From Sorlinia euscelidii (GTDB taxonomy: Bacteria > Pseudomonadota > Alphaproteobacteria > Acetobacterales > Acetobacteraceae), in NCBI RefSeq assembly GCF_036452155.1, contig NZ_JAWJZY010000001.1: a DNA stretch of 64,000 nucleotides, one strand, 5' to 3'. Position numbers and translations under genes: made by a program. This document shows positions 9,358-17,887 of this stretch, in pieces. Each line of letters starts with the position of its first letter. Position 1 is the first letter of the stretch. The notes beneath the pieces are model-generated. The model saw only the letters and a list, made by a program, of their open reading frames with translations. It was not told where the DNA came from and searched no databases.

Positions 9358-9645
9358 ATGTTCAAAATCAAGATGATGCCAAGCGAGACCGAGGTGCTGC
9401 TTCCGGCAGGGGTGCAATTGACGGAGTTGGAACACGAACTGCGTGAGGACAACATTCCGTTCGGCTGTAAATCAGGTGCTTGCGGCGCATGTGTCATCGA
9501 GGTGTTGGACGGCCTCGCAAATCTCAACAGTAAAGAAGAAGACGAGGACGAATTTCTAGAGATGCTTGGCTTCTCTGGTCCAGGCTTCAGGCTGGCATGT
9601 CAATGCCAACTGAATGGTGCGGTCACATTACGTGTCGCGAAATAA
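9358..9645 (+). CDS. Plant-type [2Fe-2S] ferredoxin
   Basis: Small soluble electron carrier of 95 residues. It has the beta-grasp ferredoxin fold and the four cluster ligands in the order C-x4-C-x2-C (CKSGACGAC, about residues 39-47) and a distal Cys in RLACQCQ near residue 80. The loop SKEEDEDEFLEML between them is acidic, as in ferredoxins that dock to oxygenases. It is the first gene of a co-directional cluster and ends 40 bases before the GTG of the next gene, so its likely role is to reduce that non-heme iron oxygenase-like enzyme. This partnership is inferred from position. An AGGA lies just upstream of the ATG. Confidence 0.9.
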   Translation: MFKIKMMPSETEVLLPAGVQLTELEHELREDNIPFGCKSGACGACVIEVLDGLANLNSKEEDEDEFLEMLGFSGPGFRLACQCQLNGAVTLRVAK

Positions 9646-9685
9646 AACTATTCGATTTTTGGTTGAAAAACGAAAGGAAATTGTC

Positions 9686-10450
9686 GTGAGTATTCAAAAT
9701 CGTGTGAAGCATGTGGGTTATGACCATGATGGTGCACCTTACATTAACGCGCAGCGTTCCGCGCAATTGCGTGCGGAAATTGATGCCATCATCGATCGCC
9801 AGGTTGATAACTGGTATGAAACCGTGCCTTACGCCGCGCACCTTGAAGGCAAGACGGTCAACTCCGCCTATTATCAACGTCACCTGATCGAGACCGCATG
9901 GCGCATCCGGCTCCTCCGTGTCGCGGAGTCCAAGGCTTTGGCGGAAATAGCCAAAATAAGTCCGCGGGCCGCGCAGATCTGGGCGAATTATGAAAATGAA
10001 GAAATGCTCCATGACGAGCTGTTCATTCAGGATCTGACGCGCGCGGGCGTATCCCGGGAGACCTTCCTGTCCACCGAGCCCTATCTGTCGACCAAGCTGC
10101 TGGTTGGTTACTTTTCCTACCTGCTCGACCATGAGGGTCCGTTAGGTGTCGTCGCCTACTCCTATCTGGTGGAATATGTGAATGTGAAGCTGGAGCCACG
10201 CAAGATCGAGGCGCTCAAGGAATCTATCGGCGAGCAGAACATCTCCGGGCAGATCTCCCACTCCCACACGGACATTAATGACGATCATCCTGGCGAAGTC
10301 TGGCAGGCCGTGCGCCACCTGCTGCGCAGTGAGGAAGATATCGCGTCACTGAAACGCTACCTCCGGGAGCATCAGGACATTCTGGCGATGTACTTCAAAG
10401 AGCTTCACGACGACAAGGTCGGCGCGCTGACCGAGACGCTCGCCGCATAA
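9686..10450 (+). CDS. Heme-oxygenase-like diiron-type redox enzyme (PF14518-like)
   Basis: Predicted 254-residue, all-helical enzyme of the heme-oxygenase-like diiron oxidase/oxygenase (HDO) group. Known members include UndA, BesC, SznF, PolF and BelK/HrmI, which carry out oxidative cleavage or N-oxygenation of amino-acid-like substrates. The GTG at 9686 is chosen because AAAGGAAA lies 5-12 bases upstream. Candidate metal ligands are Glu106-x2-His109 (ENEEMLHDEL), Glu163 (YLVEYVNV) and the third-helix motif His194-x3-Asn198-x2-His201 (HTDINDDH). Asn replaces the usual Asp there, although Asp196, Asp199 and Asp200 are adjacent. With the ferredoxin upstream and ATP-grasp ligases downstream, it probably modifies an amino acid before or after ligation. 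The substrate is unknown. Confidence 0.8.
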   Translation: MSIQNRVKHVGYDHDGAPYINAQRSAQLRAEIDAIIDRQVDNWYETVPYAAHLEGKTVNSAYYQRHLIETAWRIRLLRVAESKALAEIAKISPRAAQIWANYENEEMLHDELFIQDLTRAGVSRETFLSTEPYLSTKLLVGYFSYLLDHEGPLGVVAYSYLVEYVNVKLEPRKIEALKESIGEQNISGQISHSHTDINDDHPGEVWQAVRHLLRSEEDIASLKRYLREHQDILAMYFKELHDDKVGALTETLAA

Positions 10451-10473
10451 AATCAGCTAAAGGAGTACGCATC

Positions 10474-13137
10474 ATGGAGAACGGTGGCGTTCTTATCTTG
10501 AGCCATTGCGGCTTCTCATTCGCGGAAGATCTTATTGCTGCGATTGAGAAACGGGGTTTGCATCCGTGGGTGCTGAGTTCCAGGCCATTGCCTGAGCACG
10601 GGGATCAGCGTTTGCAGATCCTCCGATCAAAGGCATCGCTCCTCTTCACCGTGGATTCCCACGAGCTAAAGCAAGGCGATGTTCTGAACACCATCGATTC
10701 TCTCCACCGGCAGGGCCTTCACGTGCGGGCATGCATCTCAGTGTGGGAGGGTTACCGACACTTGATGGCCTATGCCAATGAAAGGCTGGAGGTGCAGGAC
10801 GTAGCGCCTGCCCTCGTGCCGCTACTGCGCAACAAACTCTATGTCAGAAACGTCCTGCACGCCGCGGGCCTCAGCCAGGTCAAAGCCGAGACGTTGACAC
10901 CTGAACGCCTGCAAACCCTGCAGGGGACAGGCACTGACTATTTTATCAAGCCGATCCAGGGTGTCGCGTCCTACGGCACCTTCAAGCTGACGCCGGATCT
11001 GACCTGGTCGACGCTTGAACGGATTTCTGAACAGATTCGTCAGGATACGGTCTACGCCAATGTCATTGGCAACGGCGTGGAGTTTCTCGTCGAGGACTAT
11101 CTGGACGGGGCCGAGTTCAGCTTCGAGGTGCTGGTGCTGGGAGGGGAAGCTTTTATCCTCGCCATCCACGAAAAATGTGGTCTGACCGAGAATCAAGTCA
11201 CCGTCCTTGAGGATAGTTGCACGAGCCCACCGATTTCCATCGGCCGGGAAGCGATTGCCGCTGGCATAAGGTGGATACGGAGCGCTCTGCATTGTCTGGA
11301 GGTGAATGATGGCTGCTTCCACATCGAGACCCGTTTCAACGGAAGTCGATGGGATCTGATTGAGGCCAACCCGCGTATCGGTGGCAGCCTGATTTCCCAC
11401 AGCGTCGAGGCGCTGAATGGCGAGGCCAGTATGTTGACGCTCTGGCTCGACTTACTGCTGGAAGGCGCGGCCTTGCGTCCCACCCTGCAGCGACTGAGCT
11501 ACCCGGATAGTGGCGAGGTGCCGGGTGAGACAGCCACGTTCTTCCGCGTTTATTTCGCGTCGCCAGGGCGCATTGAGCGCATCATTGAAAACCCGATGCC
11601 ATGGTCGCCACGGATCAAACAGGTCCTGTTGCAGGCGGGAGACGAAATACCCGATGCCGCGCGCGAAGTCTTCCTCGGCCAGTTCCTCTGGCAATTGCCG
11701 AGGCAAGAGCATCAAACGGCGTTCCCGACTCTTCTGGCCAGATCCGCCGAGGCTCTTCAGATCGTCTATGAGCCGACTGCGGTTGAGGCTGGCACTTCGT
11801 CGCCGCTGCTGCTGATTGTCGATTACAATCTTTCACGCGTCGGTGATGTCGCCCACATCGTGCATCTCGTCCGCGACACGTACGGCGCGGGAACCGTCCT
11901 TGTCCGACATCGGCCCGGAGAACTCGACAGAGCCCTATGCGACCATGTCGTCGATCTTGACCCGCTGGCACCGGACTTTGCTGAACAGGCTCTGCTGCAA
12001 TTGCAGCCCCTGCATTCCCGCCTCAAGGCAGGCCTGGTTTTCTCCGACAATGCCGTTCAGAGTGGCGCGCTGTTGCTGGAGAAACTGGGACTGCCGGTCG
12101 ATTCGGCGACGCTTGCCGCGGGTGCCTACAGCAAAAAGGCTTATCGCAAAGCAGAGACCGGCATTCGGGATCTGTTGAAAGCCCAGCGGGTGATGGCGCC
12201 AGCCCATGCTGAAATCCGGTCTCTTGAAGATCTGTACGCTTTCGCAGCCGGATATCCTCAGGGATTCGTCGTTAAACCGTCATGTGAAGGCAATAATCGC
12301 GGTGTCGTCGCCGTCCGCCAGGGGGATGATCTGGAGACGGCGTTTAATAAGGTCGTTCCCTATCTTTCAGGCGGCGTCCTCTGCGAGAGATTGATCCCTT
12401 ACGAGCGCGAATATTCCTATGATGGTGTCGGCGAGACCTTTTTTATCACGGAAAAGGTCAGCGCCCCGAGACCTTACCCGGTTGAGGTCGCGCAAATTCT
12501 GCCGGCGCGCTTGAATGAGACGGAGCGCGCCAGCCTGATGCGGGCGGGACGTTTGGCCAACCTTCTGGTCGGCCAGCGCCGCGGCCCTTTCCATAATGAG
12601 ATCAAATTAAGCGATGATGGCGCCGAGGCCGCCGTCGTGGAGCCCAACCGGCGTCCGGCGGGGATGAAGATCTGGACGCTTGCCAGGGCCGTTTATGGCA
12701 TTGATTTCTATCATTTGTGGGTCGATTCAGCCTGGGGGCATCCGCATGATGTCACCCTTCCCCCCTCCTCAAAGCAGGCCGCCACAGTCATGCTCGGGGT
12801 ACCCACAGACGGCGATTTCACCCCGCTTTCACCCGCCCTGGGCGCTGCCATATTCGACCGTGTTCTTCTTGAGTCGGCGACGGCTTTGGGCATCCCCACC
12901 ATGGCCTGTCGGCAATTGGAATTCGCGTGGATGCACACGGAGGAGCGCTTCATACCGGCCTTACCGCGCGACAACGCCGATTTTGCCGCCTCGGCCTGCT
13001 TCCTTCTGGAGGACTCCACGGCAGACATCCGTCAACTCGTCAACGTTGTTCAATGCCGGTGGCTTCTCGCCCTGACTGAGCATGAGAGTAGCTTCTTTGC
13101 GCAGCATGAACCGGCTCATGAGAGGGCTTACGCATGA
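10474..13137 (+). CDS. Fused double ATP-grasp ligase
   Basis: Cytoplasmic 887-residue protein with two complete ATP-grasp units. Such enzymes activate a carboxylate as an acyl phosphate with ATP and join it to an amine, as in BacD-type amino-acid ligases. Unit 1 (about 1-430): substrate domain, then IKP (Lys159), VASYGTF loop, FHIE (Glu285) and IEANPRIGG (Glu297, Asn299, Arg301). Unit 2 (about 440-770): LLLIVDYN start, VVKPSCEGNNRG (Lys601), FHNE (Glu709) and VVEPNRRPAG (Glu723, Asn725, Arg726), with PAG replacing the usual GG. A C-terminal 120-residue domain follows. AAGGAG lies 7 bases before the ATG. Its stop overlaps the next ligase gene as ATGA. Two catalytic units on one chain suggest two successive bond formations. 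Confidence 0.85.
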   Translation: MENGGVLILSHCGFSFAEDLIAAIEKRGLHPWVLSSRPLPEHGDQRLQILRSKASLLFTVDSHELKQGDVLNTIDSLHRQGLHVRACISVWEGYRHLMAYANERLEVQDVAPALVPLLRNKLYVRNVLHAAGLSQVKAETLTPERLQTLQGTGTDYFIKPIQGVASYGTFKLTPDLTWSTLERISEQIRQDTVYANVIGNGVEFLVEDYLDGAEFSFEVLVLGGEAFILAIHEKCGLTENQVTVLEDSCTSPPISIGREAIAAGIRWIRSALHCLEVNDGCFHIETRFNGSRWDLIEANPRIGGSLISHSVEALNGEASMLTLWLDLLLEGAALRPTLQRLSYPDSGEVPGETATFFRVYFASPGRIERIIENPMPWSPRIKQVLLQAGDEIPDAAREVFLGQFLWQLPRQEHQTAFPTLLARSAEALQIVYEPTAVEAGTSSPLLLIVDYNLSRVGDVAHIVHLVRDTYGAGTVLVRHRPGELDRALCDHVVDLDPLAPDFAEQALLQLQPLHSRLKAGLVFSDNAVQSGALLLEKLGLPVDSATLAAGAYSKKAYRKAETGIRDLLKAQRVMAPAHAEIRSLEDLYAFAAGYPQGFVVKPSCEGNNRGVVAVRQGDDLETAFNKVVPYLSGGVLCERLIPYEREYSYDGVGETFFITEKVSAPRPYPVEVAQILPARLNETERASLMRAGRLANLLVGQRRGPFHNEIKLSDDGAEAAVVEPNRRPAGMKIWTLARAVYGIDFYHLWVDSAWGHPHDVTLPPSSKQAATVMLGVPTDGDFTPLSPALGAAIFDRVLLESATALGIPTMACRQLEFAWMHTEERFIPALPRDNADFAASACFLLEDSTADIRQLVNVVQCRWLLALTEHESSFFAQHEPAHERAYA

Positions 13138-14426
13138 ATATCCTCATCCTCCACCGCGTGCCTTATCAGCGCATCGATTATGCCAAAGGGATCGACCACC
13201 ATCTTCATCACGTCACTTATTTCGGTGTGCAGAGCATTCTGGATAGTTTACCGGACGCGCTTCCGTGCAGACGTGTCGCGCGGCCTGGCGATGCCACCGC
13301 CTATGAAGAGGCGCGCGACTGGATCGAAAAAAACCCTCAATCGTTTGATCGGATCATCTCGCTGTCCGAATATGAACTTCTGGACGCAGCGAAACTGCGT
13401 GCATGGCTGGGGGTTCCGGGCGCCTCGGTCGCCGATGTCACGCTTGTGCGGGACAAGGTGCTGATGAAGCATGCCGTCAGCGAGGCCGGACTTCGGGTTC
13501 CGCAATTTCTGCCATTGCCGTCACTGCTTGACGGCGCGGGACGCGCGCCGTGGACGGGCACCACCGTGCTTAAGCCACATAATGGCGCGTCGAGCGAGGA
13601 TGTCAGGGTTTTCAGTTCCCCAAACCAGGCCCGCGCAGCGGTCAAGTTCCGTACAAGCGGGATCGCACGACTGGACAACGCACCCTCAGCCATCTCGGAT
13701 TATGAGGTTGAGGAGTTCGTGACCGGCGACATCCTCCATTTTGACGGGCTGGTGGCGAATGGTCAGCTCCTGACAATCACGGCCAGCCGCTATGTCGGCA
13801 CCTGCCTTGACTTTGCTCAGGGCGAACCGCTCGGGTCGTACCATTTTCCCATCATGCCATTCCAGCGGGAATGGGCCGCGAGGGTGCTCGCCGCCGTGGG
13901 CATCCGACAGGGCAGTTTCCATCTGGAAGCTATTGAACAGGAGGGGCTTGTCTTCCTCGAAGTCGGCAATAGGGTCGGGGGGGCTGATGTCGTGGAGACG
14001 TTTGAGCGCGCGACTGGCGTCCATATGCCGTCGCAGGAACTGGCCATTCTACTTGATGGCAGGCCGCTGCGCCCTCTGCCCCTGACGCAGACATCGCCCA
14101 TCTGGCACGGCTGGTTCGTTTTTCCCGGACATGTGCATGCTGGAGAGCCCTATCACGGCATCGCCGGTATTGATCAGTTCCGCGATGATCCCTCCGTCAT
14201 CCGGTGGGCGGAATTGCCGCCAGGGACGCCGCAAAGTGATAAAACGACATACTCGGCGTACGAGGCCCCCTTGGCCGGCATCATCGGCCATGCTGATTGG
14301 CGCAGCACCCGGGACTGGATCAAGCAGGTTTTTGAACAGGCAAGCGCGGCAGCGGATCAGGAGCGCGCGCGCACCGCACAGGATGCGCCGCAGCCGGACT
14401 TCCGTTTTTCCAGGGTGTCATCATGA
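13134..14426 (+). CDS. Single ATP-grasp ligase
   Basis: A 430-residue ATP-grasp protein, probably a carboxylate-amine ligase. The N-terminal domain (about 1-100) resembles the pre-ATP-grasp fold. The nucleotide site includes VLKPHNGASS (Lys147), EEFVTGDI, FHLE (Glu265) and FLEVGNRVGG (Glu276, Asn279, Arg280). The E-x-x-N spacing differs from the common E-x-N and recalls the L-amino-acid ligase branch. It overlaps the preceding ligase by ATGA and the following EamA gene by ATGA, so three proteins are made from a tightly coupled message. Together with the fused protein this gives three ATP-grasp sites, enough for up to three amide or ester bonds. The exact substrates cannot be read from sequence. 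Confidence 0.85.
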   Translation: MNILILHRVPYQRIDYAKGIDHHLHHVTYFGVQSILDSLPDALPCRRVARPGDATAYEEARDWIEKNPQSFDRIISLSEYELLDAAKLRAWLGVPGASVADVTLVRDKVLMKHAVSEAGLRVPQFLPLPSLLDGAGRAPWTGTTVLKPHNGASSEDVRVFSSPNQARAAVKFRTSGIARLDNAPSAISDYEVEEFVTGDILHFDGLVANGQLLTITASRYVGTCLDFAQGEPLGSYHFPIMPFQREWAARVLAAVGIRQGSFHLEAIEQEGLVFLEVGNRVGGADVVETFERATGVHMPSQELAILLDGRPLRPLPLTQTSPIWHGWFVFPGHVHAGEPYHGIAGIDQFRDDPSVIRWAELPPGTPQSDKTTYSAYEAPLAGIIGHADWRSTRDWIKQVFEQASAAADQERARTAQDAPQPDFRFSRVSS

Positions 14427-15325
14427 GAGCCAGTCACCTGCTCCTTGCCGTGTTGATCACGGCAATCTGGGGCGTCAATTTTTCTGTCATCAAGTTGGGT
14501 CTGCAGTCGGTCGATCCTTTTATGCTGGCTGGGATACGCTTTGTGCTGTGCGCTCTTCCGCTGGTGCTGTTCTTCCGCTTTCCCAAAGTCAAGGCCAGTT
14601 ATGTGGTTGCCTATGGGCTGCTCTTCGGCGTCGGTCTCTGGGGCGTCGTCAATCTTGGGATTCAGGCCGGCCTGTCCGCCGGTATCGCCTCTTTGGTGCT
14701 GCAATTCAGCGCTTTCTTCACCATCCTTCTCGGCGCGGCCATCTTCCGGGAATCGGTATCCGGTTACCAATATAGCGGGATCATCATCGCTTTGCTGGGG
14801 CTGGCGCTGATCATCACCATCACGGACGGTTCGGTCACGCCCTTCGGCGTCGCGCTGGTCATTGCCGGCGCTGTGTCCTGGAGTGTCGCCAATATTGTGA
14901 TCAAAAAATCCGGCACCAAAGAGGTTTTCTCATTTCTGGTCTGGTCAAGTCTGTTCTCGCCGATCCCGCTCTTTCTCATCGGTTACCTGCAACATGGCGC
15001 CGACATCTATGCGCGGACACTGGCCCAGATGAGCGGGACCGCGATCTTCTCGATCCTGTTCCAGGTCTATCCAACCACGATCTTCGGATATTGGATCTGG
15101 AATTCGCTGCTGAAGACCTATCCGGTCTCCACCGTCGCGCCATTATCGCTGCTCGTTCCCGTCTTCGGGCTCCTTGGCTCAGCGCTCATTTTTGATGAGC
15201 CGATCGGGATCGTGAAAGGCATGGCGGCGACCCTGATCATCCTCGGGCTGGCGGTCGGACTCTATGGCCGGCAACTCGTTGGCGCCTTTCAAGGAAGCCG
15301 CCAGCGCGACGCCTCACATAGCTGA
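14423..15325 (+). CDS. EamA/DMT-family transporter
   Basis: Inner-membrane protein of 300 residues with ten hydrophobic segments in two five-helix halves, the drug/metabolite transporter (EamA, RhaT/YdcZ-like) layout. The start MRASHLLLAVLITAIWGVNFSVIKLGL has the typical IWGxNF motif of EamA half 1. Half 2 begins after ITDGSVTPFGVALVIAGAVSWSVANIVIKK. Members export amino acids, peptides or small metabolites, or occasionally import. Its ATGA overlap with the ATP-grasp gene and position before a periplasmic enzyme suggest it carries the pathway product or intermediate across the membrane. That direction is inferred. Confidence 0.88.
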   Translation: MRASHLLLAVLITAIWGVNFSVIKLGLQSVDPFMLAGIRFVLCALPLVLFFRFPKVKASYVVAYGLLFGVGLWGVVNLGIQAGLSAGIASLVLQFSAFFTILLGAAIFRESVSGYQYSGIIIALLGLALIITITDGSVTPFGVALVIAGAVSWSVANIVIKKSGTKEVFSFLVWSSLFSPIPLFLIGYLQHGADIYARTLAQMSGTAIFSILFQVYPTTIFGYWIWNSLLKTYPVSTVAPLSLLVPVFGLLGSALIFDEPIGIVKGMAATLIILGLAVGLYGRQLVGAFQGSRQRDASHS

Positions 15326-15523
15326 CCCCGGCCCCGTCTCGATCTGATTCATCAAGGAGAATCAGCCAGAAACATTTCGCCGCAAGTTTCCCCACGGGCC
15401 AAAGCAGATTGGCGCCGCAGGGACAAAGTTTGGATCTGAAGGCGGCAACGCGCCGACCGCGCAATGCCTCGCCAGCCAGGTCCTTAACCCCGCCCTGAAT
15501 TGAAACAATCAAGGAGTAGAAAA

Positions 15524-16855
15524 ATGGAAACTTCTCGCCGTAAATTCCTTCAAGGGTCCTCGACGATTGCCACTGCGGGCATGATGTTGGGATTGGCCGG
15601 CGGCAAAGCGCAGGCTGCACAACGTAAGCCGTCGCTTGACCCGTCCGATTGGAAATCTGTGCGTGCACAGTTCAAGCTTGATCCTAAACTGGCTCATCTG
15701 GCCAACTTCTTCCTCGCCTCCTATCCGGCACCTGTGCAGGAAGCGATCGAGCGCTACCGCAACGCGCTCAACGCGAACCCTTACTCCTACCTTGATGATC
15801 ATATGTTCATGAAGGAACGCGACATGTTGTGGCGCGATGTTGCCCAGGCAACTGCGGAATATGTCGGCGGTAAGCCGGATGAGATCGCCCTCACCGCCAG
15901 CACGACATGGGGACTCTCGCTGATCTATAGCGGCCTGCAACTGCGCCCCGGTCAGGAGATCCTGACAACAACGCACGAATTTTACGCGCATCATGAATCC
16001 ATTCGCCTCGCTGCCGATAAAACGGGCACCAAGGTCCGTAAGGTCACGCTTTATGACACGAGCGCCAAAGCTTCGGCTGATGAGATGGTGAGCCGACTGA
16101 TCTCCGCCATCCGACCCGAGACGCGGGTTGTGGGCGTCACGTGGGTGCATTCCGGCACGGGCGTCGTGCTTCCCATCCGGGCCGTTGGTGACGCTCTGGC
16201 CAAGGTCAATCGTAATCGCGATGACTCGGATCGCGTGTTGCTCGTGGTGGATGGCGTGCATGGTTTCGGCGTGCTTGATGAGGATATTGCGCGCCAGGGA
16301 AGCGACTTCTTCTCAGCAGGCACGCATAAATGGATCCTGGGGCCGCACGGCACGGGCATGGTGTGGGGACGCAATGAAAGCTGGGCACTTCTGAAGCCGA
16401 CCGTTCCTTCTTTGATGGCCAGTGAGCTAATGGCCGCCTGGCGCGAAGGTCACCCGCCGAAAGGGCCTGTTACAGCCGCCCGGATCAGCCCCGGAGGCTT
16501 CTTTGCCTATGAACATCAGTGGGCTGTCACTGCGGCCTACGGATTCCATAAAAGCCTTGGCCGCACCCGGATCACCAATCGTATCCTTGACCTTAATGGT
16601 TGGCTGATTGAAGGTTTATCGAAGATGAAGCATGTCACAATGCACACGCCTTCCAAACGGGATCTTCATGCTGGCTTTGTCTGCTTCGAGGTGGATCAGA
16701 TGGCGACTGAAGAGGTCGGCGCACGTCTGCGCAGCAAAGGCATCATCGCAAGTCCATCACCTTATGCGAATCCGTCCGTTCGGTTCGCGGCAGGCATCGT
16801 CAATAGCGAGGCCGATATTGAGCGCGCCCTGAAGGCGGTGCGGTCGCTCGCCTGA
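15524..16855 (+). CDS. Tat-exported class-V PLP-dependent enzyme (PvdN/isopenicillin-N-epimerase-like)
   Basis: A 443-residue PLP enzyme of fold type I, class V. The N-terminus is a twin-arginine signal: TSRRKFLQ, then a hydrophobic stretch and an AQA-type cleavage site near residue 31. It therefore probably folds with PLP in the cytoplasm and works in the periplasm. The cofactor site shows DGVHG (Asp243, His246) and SAGTHKW with Lys269 as the Schiff-base lysine, then GPHGTGMVWG. The ATG at 15524 is chosen because AAGGAG lies 7 bases upstream and the Tat motif starts just after it. Few class-V enzymes are exported. The known parallel is PvdN/PtaA, which tailor pyoverdine in the periplasm. A maturation step on the exported metabolite is the likely job. 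About 200 bases separate it from the EamA gene. Confidence 0.88.
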   Translation: METSRRKFLQGSSTIATAGMMLGLAGGKAQAAQRKPSLDPSDWKSVRAQFKLDPKLAHLANFFLASYPAPVQEAIERYRNALNANPYSYLDDHMFMKERDMLWRDVAQATAEYVGGKPDEIALTASTTWGLSLIYSGLQLRPGQEILTTTHEFYAHHESIRLAADKTGTKVRKVTLYDTSAKASADEMVSRLISAIRPETRVVGVTWVHSGTGVVLPIRAVGDALAKVNRNRDDSDRVLLVVDGVHGFGVLDEDIARQGSDFFSAGTHKWILGPHGTGMVWGRNESWALLKPTVPSLMASELMAAWREGHPPKGPVTAARISPGGFFAYEHQWAVTAAYGFHKSLGRTRITNRILDLNGWLIEGLSKMKHVTMHTPSKRDLHAGFVCFEVDQMATEEVGARLRSKGIIASPSPYANPSVRFAAGIVNSEADIERALKAVRSLA

Positions 16856-17329
16856 TAAGGTTCCGCTCATGTCGCGGGCTGCAGGCGCGGCCCCGTCCCG
16901 CTGGGTGCGCGCGCCCGGCAGGATGGGGCAAGGCGGGTTCCCTGGTCTGTTCATCGCCGACGCGCCAGCAGCTCCGACATTCAGGCAGAAAGCGCCGCTC
17001 GGCAGCGCACAATGCGACTCGGCAGCGCGGAAGCGACCCTCCAGGGATCATGCCCGTTCAGGCGAGAGCCTGCCGGGTCCCATCCTTATGCAGAAGCGCG
17101 GACATGATGAAGGCTCCGCGACACCGGGCGCTCGCAACGATGAGTCTGCCACATCTGATTGAACCGCCACTGTAACGCCGCGCCGAGGAGGTCGGGCTTC
17201 ACGGTTCGATGGTGCACCCGGCCGCAATGACTGGCCGGTAATCGCCACAATCCTCGGCTTCAAGGCAAATATCCGACATTGAAAGCGGGATATTAATGCC
17301 CAGCCAGCGACCGGTAGAGTCCGCGTCCG
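16856..17329. other. Intergenic region with a short direct repeat
   Basis: About 470 bases between the PLP-enzyme gene and the convergent HxlR regulator gene. No protein or RNA gene could be supported. The 11-base word CTCGGCAGCGC occurs twice, at 16998-17008 and 17018-17028 (20-base spacing). No T-tract hairpin was recognised. Confidence 0.4.
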
Positions 17330-17776
17330 TCAGATGACCTTTTCCACATATGCCGCCTCGGGCGTCAAAACAGTTCCGTCCCGCGCGATGGGAATCATCA
17401 AAGGCACCGACTTGCCGGTAGCTCTTTCGAGCAAATGGGAATGCCGCTCCCCGCAGGTAAATAAATTGCGCTCGCCCCATTGCCGCAACGCGACCACGAT
17501 GGGGAAAAGGCGCTCACCCTGAGCCGTCAACACATATTCCTGGTAGGCCGATCCATCTGAAGCGGACTGCGTCTTCAGAATACCCGCATCGACAAGCTTG
17601 CGCAGGCGATGCGACAGGATGTTGCGCGCGACTCCCAGACTTCGCTGGATGTCGCCGAAACGGCGATGGCCATCAAAAGCATCGCGCAGGATCAACAGCG
17701 ACCATCGGTCCCCAAAGATATCGACGGAACGCGCGATGGGACAAGGTTCGTAGAGTTTTGGCTTGCGCTTAGACAT
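17330..17776 (-). CDS. HxlR-family transcriptional regulator
   Basis: A 148-residue winged-helix DNA-binding protein. The HxlR signature is clear: CPIARSVDIFGDRWSLLILRD at the start (Cys near residue 12), RFGDIQRSLGVARNILSHRLRKLVDAGIL as recognition helix and wing, then YVLTAQGERLFPIV. HxlR proteins respond to reactive carbonyls, thiol stress or small ligands, often through the conserved Cys. It is divergent from the MFS gene starting at 17888 with a 111-base shared promoter region, so it probably controls that pump. Any link to the biosynthetic cluster is possible but not shown. Confidence 0.92.
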   Translation of the reverse strand: MSKRKPKLYEPCPIARSVDIFGDRWSLLILRDAFDGHRRFGDIQRSLGVARNILSHRLRKLVDAGILKTQSASDGSAYQEYVLTAQGERLFPIVVALRQWGERNLFTCGERHSHLLERATGKSVPLMIPIARDGTVLTPEAAYVEKVI

Positions 17777-17887
17777 AGAACATCCGGGTTTTCAGTTAAG
17801 TGACCTCTGATGAGTTGCTTTTTAAAACTAAGTGACGTAGCATTCAACTAGTTGTATTTTGCAACCGAATTATCTGGATGGCGGAAC

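Noticed and set aside
15509..16261. Open frame of 250 codons on the minus strand
   Set aside because: Antisense to the Tat-exported PLP enzyme; no recognisable motifs.
15524..16855. Cysteine desulfurase (IscS/SufS) for the class-V PLP gene
   Set aside because: Twin-arginine signal, no catalytic-loop Cys motif and no Fe-S assembly neighbours.
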